Origin: Hydractinia symbiolongicarpus
Lineage: Eukaryota; Cnidaria; Hydrozoa; Anthoathecata; Hydractiniidae
DNA length: 64,000 bases
Assembly: GCF_029227915.1 (NCBI RefSeq)
Contig: NC_079876.1
Coordinates: forward strand, 8,000,001-8,064,000
Reading direction: 5' to 3'
Shown: positions 26,194-40,100 of the stretch, piece after piece
How the letters are laid out: each line of letters starts with the position of its first letter
Position numbering within the stretch: position 1 is the first letter of the stretch
Position numbers and translations under genes: made by a program
The notes under the pieces: model-generated
Seen by the model: the letters and a program-made list of their open reading frames with translations, nothing else
Told to the model about the DNA's origin: nothing
Databases searched by the model: none

Positions 26194-27603
26194 TTCCGGA
26201 ACGATTTTTTAAATTTTTTTTTCACCACTAAAACGCATGAGACTTGTAGTTTTCAAAAATGTTTTCATTTTTGATGAGACGCTGAATAAAAAAAGTTTAA
26301 TCGCCGGCAAACGAAAACCTGCGATTTCCCGTAAATCCCGGACTCGGCCCGTATAGTCAAAAGTATACAAAGAAAGTACCCAGGGAGTAAACTCATTTCC
26401 CGAACGATTTTTTAAAATATTTTTTCACCACTAAAACGCGTGAGACTTGTAGTTTTCAAAAATGTTTTCATTTTTGATGAGACGCTGAATAAAAGAAGTT
26501 TAATCGCCGGCAAACGAAAACCTGCGATATCCCGTAAATCCCGGACTCGGCCCGTATAGTCAAAAGTATACAAGGAAAGTACCCAGGGTGTAAACTCATT
26601 TCCCGAACGATTTTTTAAATTATTATTTCACCACTAAAGCCCATGAGACTTGTAGTTTTTAAAAATGTTTTCATTTTTGATGAATCGCTGAATAAAAGTA
26701 GTTTAAACGCCGGCAAACGAAAACCCGCGATTTCCCGTAAATCCCGGACTCGTCCCGTATAGTCAAAAGTATACAAAGAAAGTACCCAGGGAGTAAACTC
26801 ATTTCCCGAACAATTTTTTAAAATATTTTTTCACCACTAAAACGCATGAGACTTGTAGTTTTCAAAAATGTTTTCATTTTTGATGAGACGCTGAATAAAA
26901 GAAGTTTAATCGCCGGCAAACGAAAACATGCCATTTCTCGTAAATCCCGGACTCGGCCCGTATAATAAAGAAAGTACCCGGGATGTAAACTCATTTCCCG
27001 AACGATTTTTTAAATTATTATTTCACCACTAAAACCCATGAGACTTATAGTTTTTAAAAATGTTTTCATTTTTGATGAGACGCTAAATAAAAGAAGTTTA
27101 ATCGCCGGCAAACGAAAACCCGCCATTTCCCGTAAACACCGGACTCGGCCCGTATAGTCAAAAGTATACAAAGAAATTACCCAGGGAGTAAACTCATTTT
27201 CCAAACGATTTTTTAAATTTTTTTTTCACCACTACAACGCATGAGACTTGTAGTTTTTAAAAATGTTTTCATTTTTGATGAGACGCTGAATAAAAGAAGT
27301 TTAATCGCCGGCGAACGAAAACCCGCCATTTCCCGTAAATCCCGGACTCAGCCCGTATAGTCAAAAGTATACAAAGAAAGTACCCAGGGAGTAAACTCAT
27401 TTTCCGAACGATTTTTTAAATTATTTTTTCACCACTACAACGCATGAGACTTGCAGTTTTCAAAAATGTTTTCATTTTTGATGAGACGCTTAATAAAAGA
27501 GGTTTAATCGCCGGAAAACGAAATCCCGCGATTTCCCGTAAATCCCGGGCTTGGCCCGTATAGTCGAATGTATACAAAGAAAGTACCCAGGGAGTAAACT
27601 TAT

Positions 27604-27662
27604 TTTCCGAACGATTTTTTAAATTATATTTTCACCACTAAGTACCCAGGGAGTAAACTCAT
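27604..27662 (-). repeat. 59-bp truncated monomer, in 1876-bp copy 1
   Basis: The upstream landmark reads CTTAT at 27599 and the downstream one CTCAT at 27658. Confidence 0.88.
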
Positions 27663-29479
27663 TTCCGGAACGATTTTTTAAATTTTTTTTTTCACCACTA
27701 AAACGCATGAGACTTGTAGTTTTCAAAAATGTTTTCATTTCTGATGAGACGCTGATTAAAAGAAGTTTAATCGCCGGCAAACGAAAACCCAAGATTTCCC
27801 GTAAATCCCGGACTCGGCCCGTATAGTCAAAAGTATACAAAGAAAGTACCCAGGGAGTAAACTCATTTCCCGAACGATTTTTTAAATTATTTTTTCACCA
27901 CTAAAACGCATGAGACTTGTAGTTTTCAGAAATGTTTTCATTTTTGATGAGACGCTTAATGAAAGTGGTTTAATCGCCGGCAAACGAAAACCCGCGATTT
28001 CCCGTAAATCCCGGGCTTGGCCCGTATAGACGAATGTATACAAAGAAAGTACCCAGGGTGTAAACTAATTTCCCGAACGATTTTTTAAATTATTATTTCA
28101 CCACTAAAGCCTATGAGACTTGTAGTTTTTAAAAATGTTTTCATTTTTGATGAGACGCTGAATAAAAAAAGTTTAATCGCCGGCAAACGAAAACCTGCGA
28201 TTTCCCGTAAATCCCGGACTCGGCCCGTATAGTCAAAAGTATACAAAGAAAGTACCCAGGGAGTAAACTCATTTCCCGAACGATTTTTTAAAATATTTTT
28301 TCACCACTAAAACGCGTGAGACTTGTAGTTTTCAAAAATGTTTTCATTTTTGATGAGACGCTGAATAAAAGAAGTTTAATCGCCGGCAAACGAAAACCTG
28401 CGATATCCCGTAAATCCCGGACTCGGCCCGTATAGTCAAAAGTATACAAGGAAAGTACCCAGGGTGTAAACTCATTTCCCGAACGATTTTTTAAATTATT
28501 ATTTCACCACTAAAGCCCATGAGACTTGTAGTTTTTAAAAATGTTTTCATTTTTGATGAATCGCTGAATAAAAGTAGTTTAAACGCCGGCAAACGAAAAC
28601 CCGCGATTTCCCGTAAATCCCGGACTCGTCCCGTATAGTCAAAAGTATACAAAGAAAGTACCCAGGGAGTAAACTCATTTCCCGAACAATTTTTTAAAAT
28701 ATTTTTTCACCACTAAAACGCATGAGACTTGTAGTTTTCAAAAATGTTTTCATTTTTGATGAGACGCTGAATAAAAGAAGTTTAATCGCCGGCAAACGAA
28801 AACATGCCATTTCTCGTAAATCCCGGACTCGGCCCGTATAATAAAGAAAGTACCCGGGATGTAAACTCATTTCCCGAACGATTTTTTAAATTATTATTTC
28901 ACCACTAAAATCCATGAGACTTATAGTTTTTAAAAATGTTTTCATTTTTGATGAGACGCTAAATAAAAGAAGTTTAATCGCCGGCAAACGAAAACCCGCC
29001 ATTTCCCGTAAACACCGGACTCGGCCCGTATAGTCAAAAGTATACAAAGAAATTACCCAGGGAGTAAACTCATTTTCCAAACGATTTTTTAAATTTTTTT
29101 TTCACCACTACAACGCATGAGACTTGTAGTTTTTAAAAATGTTTTCATTTTTGATGAGACGCTGAATAAAAGAAGTTTAATCGCCGGCGAACGAAAACCC
29201 GCCATTTCCCGTAAATCCCGGACTCAGCCCGTATAGTCAAAAGTATACAAAGAAAGTACCCAGGGAGTAAACTCATTTTCCGAACGATTTTTTAAATTAT
29301 TTTTTCACCACTACAACGCATGAGACTTGCAGTTTTCAAAAATGTTTTCATTTTTGATGAGACGCTTAATAAAAGAGGTTTAATCGCCGGAAAACGAAAT
29401 CCCGCGATTTCCCGTAAATCCCGGGCTTGGCCCGTATAGTCGAATGTATACAAAGAAAGTACCCAGGGAGTAAACTTAT

Positions 29480-29538
29480 TTTCCGAACGATTTTTTAAAT
29501 TATATTTTCACCACTAAGTACCCAGGGAGTAAACTCAT
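29480..29538 (-). repeat. 59-bp truncated monomer, in 1876-bp copy 2
   Basis: It carries the same CTTAT change (29475) as copy 1, so the duplication followed that mutation. I saw no 59-bp remnant beyond this point. Confidence 0.88.
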
Positions 29539-30032
29539 TTCCGGAACGATTTTTTAAATTTTTTTTTTCACCACTAAAACGCATGAGACTTGTAGTTTTC
29601 AAAAATGTTTTCATTTCTGATGAGACGCTGATTAAAAGAAGTTTAATCGCCGGCAAACGAAAACCCAAGATTTCCCGTAAATCCCGGACTCGGCCCGTAT
29701 AGTCAAAAGTATACAAAGAAAGTACCCAGGGAGTAAACTCATTTCCCGAACGATTTTTTAAATTATTTTTTCACCACTAAAACGCATGAGACTTGTAGTT
29801 TTCAGAAATGTTTTCATTTTTGATGAGACGCTTAATGAAAGTGGTTTAATCGCCGGCAAACGAAAACCCGCGATTTCCCGTAAATCCCGGGCTTGGCCCG
29901 TATAGACGAATGTATACAAAGAAAGTACCCAGGGTGTAAACTAATTTCCCGAACGATTTTTTAAATTATTATTTCACCACTAAAGCCTATGAGACTTGTA
30001 GTTTTTAAAAATGTTTTCATTTTTGATGAGTC

Positions 30033-33000
30033 GCTGAATAAAAGAAGTTTAATCGCCGGCAAACGAAAACCCGCGACTTCCCGTAAATCCCGGACTCGGC
30101 CCGTATAGTCAAAAGTATACAAAGAAAGTACCCAGGGAGTAAACTCATTTCCCGAACGATTTTTTAAATTATATTTTCACCACTAAAACGCATGAGACTT
30201 GTAGTTTTCAAAAATGTTTTCATTTTTGATGAGACGCTGAATGAAAGAAGTTTATTCGCCGGCAAACGAAAACCTGCGATTTCCCGTAAATCCCGGACTC
30301 GGCCCGTATAGTCAGAAGTATGCAAAGAAAGTACCCAGGGTGTAAACTCATATCCCGAACGATTTTTAAATTATTATTTCACCACTAAAGCCCATGAGAC
30401 TTGTAGTTTTTAAAAATGTTTTCATTTTTGATGATACGCTGAATAAAAGAAGTTTAATCGCCGGCAAACGAAAACCCGCCATTTCCCGTACACCCTGGAC
30501 TCGGCCCGTATAATCAAAAGTATACAAAGAAAGTACCCAGGGAGTAAACTCATTTCCCGAACGATTTTTCAAATTATTTTTTCACCACTAAAACGCATGA
30601 GACTTGTAGTTTTCAAAAATGTTTTCATTTTTGATGAGACGCTGAATAAAAGAAGTTTAATCGCCGGCAAACAAAAACCCGCCATTTCCCGTAAACCCCG
30701 GACTCGGCCCGTATAGTCAAAAGTATACAAAGAAAGTACCCAGGGTGTAAACTCATTTCCCGAACGATTTTTTAAATTATTATTTCACCACTAAAGCCCC
30801 TGAGACTTGTAGTTTTTAAAAATGTTTTCATTTTTGATGAGACGCGGAATAAAAGAAGTTTAATCGCCGGCAAACGAAAACCCGCCATTTCCCGTACACC
30901 CTGGACTCGGCCCGTATAATCAAAAGTATACAAAGAAAGTACCCAGGGAGTAAACTCATTTCCCGAACGATTTTTTAAATTATTTTTTCACCACTAAAAC
31001 GCATGAGACTTGTAGTTTTCAAAAATGTTTTCATTTTTGATGAGACGCTGAATAAAAGAAGTTTAATCGCCGGCAAACGAAAACCCGCCATTTCCCGTAA
31101 ACCCCGGACTCGGCCCGCATAGTCAAAAGTATACAAAGAAAGTACCCAGGGAGTAAACTCTTTTCCCGAACGATTTTTTAAATTATTTTTTCACCACTAA
31201 AACGCATGAGACTTGTAGTTTTCAAAAATGTTTTCATTTTTGATGAGACGCTGAATAAAAGAAGTTTAATCGCCGGCAAACGAAAACCTGCGATTTCCCT
31301 TAAATCCCGGACTCGGCCCGTATAGTCAAAAGTATACAAAGAAAGTACCCAGGGTGTAAACTCATTTCCCGAACGATTTTTTAAATTATATTTTCACCAC
31401 TAAAACGCATGAGACTTGTAGTTTTCAAAAATGTTTTCATTTTTGATGAGACGCTGAATAAAAGAAGTTTAATCGCCGGCAAACGAAAACCCGCCATTTC
31501 CCGTAAACCCCGGACTCGACCCGTATAGACAAAAGTATACAAAAAAAGTACCCAGGGAGTAAACTCATTTCCCGAACGATTTTTTATATTATTTTTTTAC
31601 CACTAAACGCATGAGACTTGTAGTTTTCAAATATATTTTCATATTTGATGAGACGCTAAATAAAAGAAGTTTAATCGCCGGCAAACGAGAATCCGCGATT
31701 TCCCGTAAATCCCGGACTCGGCCCGTATAGTCAAAAGTATACAAAGAAAGTACCCCGGGAGTAAACTCATTTCCCGAACGATTTTTTAAATTATTTTTTC
31801 ACCACTAAAACGCACGAGACTTGTAGTTTTCAAAAATGTTTTCATTTTTGATGAGACGCTTAATAAAAGAGATTTAATCGCCGGCAAACGACATGCCGCG
31901 TTTTCCCGTAAATCCGGGGCTTGGCCCGTATAGTCGAATGTATACAAAGAAAGTACCCAGGGAGTAAACTTATTTCCCGAACGATTTTTTATATTATTTT
32001 TTTACCACTAAACGCATGAGACTTGTAGTTTTCAAAAATATTTTCATATTTGATGGGACGCTAAATAAAAGAGGTTTAATCGCCGGAAAACGAAATCCCG
32101 CGATTTCCCGTAAATCCCGGACTGGGCCCGTATAGTCAAAAGTATACAAAGAAAGTACCCAGGGAGTAAACTCATTTCCCGAATCGATTTTTTTAATTAT
32201 TTTTTCACCACTAAAACGCATGAGACTTGTAGTTTTCAAAAATGTTTTCATTTTTGATGAGACGCTTAATAAAAGAGGTTTAATCGCCGGCAAACGACAT
32301 GCCGCGTTTTCCCGTAAATCCGGGGCTTGGCCCGTATAGTCGAATGTATACAAAGAAAGTACCCAAGGAGTAAACTCATTTCCCGAACGATTTTTTATAT
32401 TATTTTTTTACCACTAAACGCATGAGACTTGTAGTTTTCAAAAATATTTTCATATTTGATGGGACGCTAAATAAAAGAGGTTTAATCACCGGAAAACGAA
32501 ATCCCGCGATTTCCCGTAAATCCCGGGATTGGCCCGTATAGTCGAATGTATACAAGGAAAGTACCCAGGGAGTAAACTCATTCATGAATCGATTTTTTTA
32601 ATTATCTTTTCACCACTAAAACGCATGAGACTTGCAGTTTTCAAAAATGTTTTTATTTTTGATGAGACGCTTAATAAAAGAGGTTTAATCGCCGGCAAAC
32701 GAAATCCCGCCATTTCCCGTAAATCCCGGGCTTGGCCCGTATAGACGAATGAATACAAAGAAAGTACCCAGGAAGTAAACTCATTTCCAAAACGATTTTT
32801 TAAATTATCTTTTCACCACTAAAACGCATAAGACTTGTAGTTTTCAAAAATGTTTTCATTTTTGATGAGACGCTGAATAAAAGAAGTTTAATCGCCGGCA
32901 AACGAAAACCCGCGACTTCCCGTAAATCCCGGACTCGGCCCGTATAGTCAAAAGTATACAAAGAAAGTACCCAGGGAGTAAACTCATTTCCCGAACGATT

Positions 33001-35039
33001 TTTTAAATTATATTTTCACCACTAAAACGCATGAGACTTGTAGTTTTCAAAAATGTTTTCATTTTTGATGAGACGCTGAATGAAAGAAGTTTATTCGCCG
33101 GCAAACGAAAACCTGCGATTTCCCGTAAATCCCGGACTCGGCCCGTATAGTCAGAAGTATGCAAAGAAAATACCCAGGGTGTAAACTCATATCCCGAACG
33201 ATTTTTAAATTATTATTTCACCACTAAAACCCATGAGACTTGTAGTTTTCAAAAATGTTTTCATTTTTGATGAGACGCTGAATAAAAGAAGTTTAATCGC
33301 CGGCAAACGAAAACCTGCGATTTCCCGTAAATCCCGGACTAAGCCCGTATAGTCAAAAGTATACAAAGAAAGTACCCAGGGTGTAAACTCATTTCCCGAA
33401 CGATTTTTTAAATTATTATTTCACCACTAAAGCCAATGAGACTTGTAGTTTTTAAAAATATTTTCATTTTTGATGAGACGCTGAATAAAAGAAGTTTAAA
33501 CGCCGGCAAACGAAAACCCGCGATTTCCCGTAAATCCCGGACTCGGCCCGTATAGTCAAAAATATACAAAGAAAATACCCAGGGAGTAAAGTCATTTCCC
33601 GAACGATTTTTTAAAATATTTTTTCACCACTAAAACGCATGAGACTTGTAGTTTTCAAAAATGTTTTTATTTTTGATGAGACGCTGAATAAAAGAAGTTT
33701 AATCGCCGGCAAACGAAAACTTGCGATTTCCCGTAAATCCCGGACTCGGCCCGTATAGTAAAGAAAGTACTCGGAATGTAAACTCATTTCCCGAACGATT
33801 TTTTAAATTATTTTTTCACCACTACAACGCATAAGACCTGTAGTTTTTAAAAATGTTTTCATTTTTGATGAGACGCTGAATAAAAGAAGTTTAATCGCCG
33901 GCAAACGAAAACCTGCGCTTTCCCGTAAATCCCGGACTCGGCCTGTATAGTCAAAAGTATACAAAGAAAGTACCCAGGGAGTAAACTCATTTCCCAAACG
34001 ATTTTTTAAATTATTTTTTCACCACTAAAACGCATGAGACTTGTAGTTTTCAGAAATGTTTTCATTTTTGATGAGACGCTTAATGAAAGTGGTTTAATCG
34101 CCGGCAAACGAAAACCCGCGATTTCCCGTAAATCCCGGGCTTGGCCCGTATAGACGAATGTATACAAAGAAAGTACCCAGGAAGTAAACTCATTTCCAAA
34201 ACGATTTTTTAAATTATCTTTTCACCACTAAAACGCATAAGACTTGTAGTTTTTAAAAATGTTTTCATTTTTGATGAGACGCTGAATAAAAGAAGTTTAA
34301 TCGCCGGCAAACGAAAACCCGCCATTTCCCGTAAACCCCGGACTCTGTCCGTATAGTCAAAAGTATACAAAAAAAGTACCCAGGTTGTAAACTAATTTCC
34401 CGAACGATTTTTTAAAATATTATTTCACCACTAAAGCCCATGAGACTTGTAGTTTTTAAAAATGTTTTCATTTTTGATGAGTCGCTGAATAAAAGAAGTT
34501 TAATCGCCGGCAAACGAAAACCCGCGACTGCCCGTAAATCCCGGACTCGGCCCGTATAGTCAAAAGTATACAAAGAAAGTACCCAGGGAGTAAACTCATT
34601 TCCCGAACGATTTTTTAAATTATATTTTCACCACTAAAACGCATGAGACTTGTAGTTTTCAAAAATGTTTTCATTTTTGATGAGACGCTGAATGAAAGAA
34701 GTTTATTCGCCGGCAAACGAAAACCTGCGATTTCCCGTAAATCCCGGACTCGGCCCGTATAGTCAGAAGTATACAAAGAAAGTACCCAGGGTGTAAACTC
34801 ATTTCCCGAACGATTTTTTAAATTATTATTTCACCACTAAAGCCCATGAGACTTGTAGTTTTTAATAATGTTTTCATTTTTGATGAGACGCTGAATAAAA
34901 GAAGTTTAATCGCCGGCAAACGAAAACCCGCCATTTCCCGTACACCCTGGACTCGGCCCGTATAATCAAAAGTATACAAAGAAGATACCCAGAGAGTAAA
35001 CTCATTTCCCGAACGATTTTTTAAATTATTTTTCACCAC
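30033..35039 (-). repeat. Satellite with long-range similarity to about 16-18 kb
   Basis: Class 2 monomers dominate, with class 1 monomers clustered at about 31.8-32.7 kb. From about 33383 the order of rare variants (TGTTTTTATTTTTG, GAAAACTTGCG, TATAGTAAAGAAAG, CATAAGACCTGTAG, CAGGTTGTAAACTAATT) parallels that from about 16041. One monomer present at 16.48-16.68 kb is missing here. No non-satellite sequence was seen. Confidence 0.75.
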
Positions 35040-36255
35040 TAAAACGCATGAGACTTGTAGTTTTCAAAAATGTTTTCATTTTTGATGAGACGCTGAATAA
35101 AAGAAGTTTAATCGCCGGCAAACGAAAACCCGCCATTTCCCGTAAACCCCGAACTCGGCCCGCATAGTCAAAAGTATACAAAGAAAGTACCCAGGGAGTA
35201 AACTCATTTCCCGAACGATTTTTTAAATTATTTTTTCACCACTAAAACGCATGAGACTTGTAGTTTTCAAAAATGTTTTCATGTTTGATGAGACGCTGAA
35301 TAAAAGAAGTTTAATCGCCGGCAAACGAAAACCTGCGATTTCCCGTAAATCCCGGACTCGGCCCGTATAGTCAAAAGTATACAAAGAAAGTACCCAGGGT
35401 GTAAACTCATTTCGCGAACGATTTTTTAAATTATTATTTCACCACTAAAGCCCATGAGACTTGTAGTTTTTAAAAATGTTTTCATTTTTGATGAGACGCT
35501 GAATAAAATTAGTTTAAACGCCGGCAAACGAAAACCCGCGATTTCCCGTAAATCCCGGACTCGGCCCGTATAGTCAAAAGTATACAAAGAAAGTACCCAG
35601 GGAGTAAACTCATTTCCCGAACGATTTTTTAAAATATTTTTTCACCACTAAAACGCATGAGACTTGTAGTTTTCAAAAATGTTTTCATTTTTGATGAGAC
35701 GCTGAATAAAAGAAGTTTAATCGCCGGCAAACGAAAACCCGCCATTTCCCGTAAACCCCGGACTCAGCCCGCATAGTCAAAAGTATACAAAGAAAGTACC
35801 CAGGGAGTAAACTCATTTCCCGAACGATTTTTTAAATTATTTTTTCACCACTAAAACGCATGAGACTTGTAGTTTTCAAAAATATTTTCATGTTTGATGA
35901 GACGCTGAATAAAAGAAGTTTAATCGCCGGCAAACGAAAACCTGCGATTTCCGTAAATCTCGGACTCGGCCCGTATAGTCAAAAGTATACAAAGAAAGTA
36001 CCCAGGGTGTAAACTCATTTCCCGAACGATTTTTTAAATTATTATTTCACCACTAAAGCCCATGAGACTTGTAGTTTTTAAAAATGTTTTCATTTTTGAT
36101 GAGACGCTGAATAAAATTAGTTTAAACGCCGGCAAACGAAAACCCGCGATTTCCCGTAAATCCCGGACTCGGCCCGTATAGTTAAAAGTATACAAAGAAA
36201 GTACCCAGGGAGTAAACTTATTTCCCGAACGATTTTTTAAAATATTTTTTCACCA
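35040..36255 (-). repeat. Two copies of a 608-bp trimer
   Basis: GAATAAAATTAGTTTAAACG occurs at 35501 and 36109, 608 bp apart. The neighbouring GCCCGCATAGTC and CATGTTTGATGAG monomers repeat at about the same spacing. The end positions are approximate. Confidence 0.75.
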
Positions 36256-37130
36256 CTAAAACGCATGAGACTTGTAGTTTTCAAAAATGTTTTCATTTTT
36301 GATGAGACGCTGAATAAAAGAAGTTTAATCGCCGGCAAACGAAAACATGCCATTTCCCGTAAATCCCGGACTTGGCCCGTATAGTAAAGAAAGTACCCGG
36401 GATGTAAACTCATTTCCCGAACGATTTTTTAAAATATTATTTCACCACTAAAACCCATGAGACTTGTAGTTTTTAAAAATGTTTTCATTTTTGATGAGAC
36501 GCTGAATAAAAGTAGTTTAATCGCCGGCAAACGAAAACCCGCCATTTCCCGTAAACCCCGGACTCGGCCCGTAAAGTCAAAAGTATACAAAGAAATTACC
36601 CAGGGAGTAAACTCATTTTCCGAACGATTTTTTAAATTATTTTTTCACCACTACAACGCATGAGACTTGTAGTTTTTAAAAATGTTTTCATTTTTGATGA
36701 GACGCTGAATAAAAGAAGTTTAATCGCCGGCAAACGAAAACCCGCCATTTCCCGTAAACCCCAGACTCGGCCCGTATAGTCAAAAGTATACAAAGAAATT
36801 ACCCAGGGAATAAACTCATTTTCCGAACGATTTTTTAAATTATTTTTTCACCACTACAACGCATGAGACTTGTAGTTTTTAAAAATGTTTTCATTTTTGA
36901 TGAGACGCTGAATAAAAGAAGTTTAATCGCCGGCGAACGAAAACCCGCCATTTCCCGTGAACCCCGGACTCGGCCCGTATAGTCGAAAGTATACAAAGAA
37001 AGTACCCAGGGAGTAAACTCATTTTCCGAACGATTTTTTAAATTATTTTTTCACCACTACAACGCATGAGACTTGTAGTTTTTAAAAATGTTTTCATTTT
37101 TGATGAGACGCTGAATAAAAGAAGTTTAAT

Positions 37131-40100
37131 CGCCCTCAAACGAAAATCCGCGATTTCCCGTAAATCCCGGACTCGGCCCGTATAGTCCAAAGAATACAAA
37201 GAAAGTACCCAGGGAGTAAACTCATTTCCCGAACGATTTTTTAAAGTATTTTTTCACCACTAAAACGCATGAGACTTGTAGTTTTCAAAAATGTTTTCAT
37301 TTTTGATGAGACGCTAGAGGTTTAATCGCCGGCAAACGAAATCCCGCGATTTCCCGTAAATCCCGGGTTTGGCCCGTACAGTCGAATGTATACAAAGAAA
37401 GTACCCAGGGACTAAACTCATTTCCCGAACGATTTTTTAATTTTTTTTTTCACCACTAAAACGCATGATACTTGAAGTTTTCAAAAATGTTTTCATTTTT
37501 GATGAGACGGTTAATGAAAGAAGTTTAATCGCCGGCAAACGAAATCCCGCGATTTCCCGTAAATCCCGAGCTTGGCCCGTATAGTCGAATGTATACAAAG
37601 AAAGTACTCAGTGAGTAAACTCATTTCCCGAACGATTTTTTAATTTTTTTTCTTTCCACTAAAACGCATGAGACTTGTAGTTTTCAAAAATGTTTTCATT
37701 TTTGATGAGACGGTTAATGAAAGAAGTTTAATCGCCGGCAAACGAAAACCCGCGATTTCCCGTAAATCCCGGGCTTGGCCCGTATAGTCGAATGTATACA
37801 AAGAAAGTACCCTGTGAGTAAACTCATTTCCCGAACGATTTTTTAAATTATTTTTTCACCACTAAAACGCATGAGACTTGTAGTTTTCAAATATGTTTTC
37901 ATTTTTGATGAGACGCTGAATAAAAGAAGTTTAATCGCCGGCAAACGAAAACCCGCCATTTCCCGTAAACCCCGGACTCGGCCCGCATAGTCAAAAGTAT
38001 ACAAAGAAAGTACCCAGGGAGTAAACTCATTTCCCGAACGATTTTTTAAATTATTTTTTCACCACTAAAACGCATGAGACTTGTAGTTTTCAAAAATGTT
38101 TTCATTTTTGATGAGACGCTGAATAAAAAAAGTTTAATCGCCGGCAAACGAAAACCTGCGATTTCCCGTAAATCCCGGACTCGGCCCGTATAGTCAAAAG
38201 TATACAAAGAAAGTACCCAGGAAGTAAACTCATTTCCCGAACGATTTTTTAAAATGTTTTTTCACCACTAAAACGCATGAGACTTGTAGTTTTCAAAAAT
38301 GTTTTCATTTTTGATGAGACGCTGAATAAAAGAAGTTTAATCGCAGGCAAACGAAAACATGCCATTTCCCGTAAATCCCGGACTCGGCCCGTATAGTAAA
38401 GAAAGTACCCGGGATGTAAACTCATTTCCCGAACGATTTTTTAAATTATTATTTCACCACTAAAACGCATGAGACTTGTTGTTTTCAAAAATGTTTTCAT
38501 TTTTGATGAGACGCTGAATAAAAAAAGTATAATCGCCGGCAAACGAAAACCTGCGATATCCCGTAAATCCCGGACTCGGCCCGTATAGTCAAAAGTATAC
38601 AAAGAAAGTACCCAGGGTGTAAACTCATTTCCCGAACGATTTTTTAAAATATTATTTCACCACTAAAGCCCATGAGACTTGTAGTTTTTAAAAATGTTTT
38701 TATTTTTGATGAGACGCTGAATAAAAGTAGTTTAAACGCCGGCAAACGAAAACCCGCGATTTCCCGTAAATCCCGGACTCGGCCCGTATAGTCAAAAGTA
38801 TACAAAGAAAGTACCCAGGGAGTAAACTCATTTCCCGAACGATTTTTTAAACTATTTTTTCACCACTAAAACGCATGAGACTTGTAGTTTTTAAAAATGT
38901 TTTCATTTTTGATGAGACGCTGAATAAAAGAAGTTTAATCGCCGGCGAACGAAAACCCGCCATTTCCCGTAAACACCGGACTCGGCCCGTATAGTCAAAA
39001 GTATACAAAGAAAGTACCCAGGGAGTAAACTCATTTTCCGAACGATTTTTTAAATTATTTTTTCACCACTACAACGCATGAGACTTGTAGTTTTCAAAAA
39101 TGTTTTCATTTTTGATGAGACGCTGAATAAAAGAAGTTTAATCGCCCTCAAACGAAAATCCGCGATTTCCCGTAAATCCCGGACTCGGCCCGTATAGTCC
39201 AAAGAATACAAAGAAAGTACCCAGGGAGTAAACTCATTTCCCGAACGATTTTTTAAAGTATTTTTTCACCACTAAAACGCATGAGACTTGTAGTTTTCAA
39301 AAATGTTTTCATTTTTGATGAGACGCTAGAGGTTTAATCGCCGGCAAACGAAATCCCGCGATTTCCCGTAAATCCCGGGCTTGGCCCGTATAGTCGAATG
39401 TATACAAAGAAAGTACCCAGGGAGTAAACTCATTTCCCGAACGATTTTTTAATTTTTTTTTCACCACTAAAACGCATGATACTTGAAGTTTTCAAAAATG
39501 TTTTCATTTTTGATGAGACGGTTAATGAAAGAAGTTTAATCGCCGGCAAACGAAATCCCGCGATTTCCCGTAAATCCCGGGCTTAGCCCGTATAGTCGAA
39601 TGTATACAAAGAAAGTACCCAGTGAGTAAACTCATTTCCCGAACGATTTTTTAATTTTTTTTCTTACCACTAAAACGCATGAGACTTGTAGTTTTCAAAA
39701 ATGTTTTCATTTTTGATGAGTCGGTTAATGAAAGAAGTTTAATCGCCGGCAAACGAAAACCCGCGATTTCCCGTAAATCCCGGGCTTGGCCCGTATAGTC
39801 GAATGTATACAAAGAAAGTACCCTGTGAGTAAACTCATTTCCCGAACAATTTTTTAAATTATTTTTTCACCACTAAAACACATGAGACTTGTAGTTTTCA
39901 GAAATGTTTTCATTTTTGATGAGACGCTTAATGAAAGTGGTTTAATCGCCAGCAAACGAAAACCCGCGATTTCCCGTAAATTCCTGGCTTGGCCCGTATA
40001 GTCGAATGTATACAAAGAAAGTACCCTGTGAGTAAACTCATTTCCAAAACGATTTTTTAAATAATCTTTTCACCAATAAAACGCATGAGACTTGTAGTTT

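Larger units (their letters stand above)
26281..30032 (-). repeat. Higher-order repeat, two near-identical copies of 1876 bp
   Basis: GCTGAATAAAAAAAGTTTAA starts copies at 26281 and 28157. Rare shared variants include CCTGCGATATCCCG, GATGAATCGCTG, GGACTCGTCCCG, CCCGAACAATTTTT and GGACTCAGCCCG, each at 1876-bp spacing. One 59-bp remnant and one 11-bp-deletion monomer per copy explain the non-integer length. I noticed one base difference between copies (AAAACCCATGAG versus AAAATCCATGAG near 28900). Confidence 0.92.
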
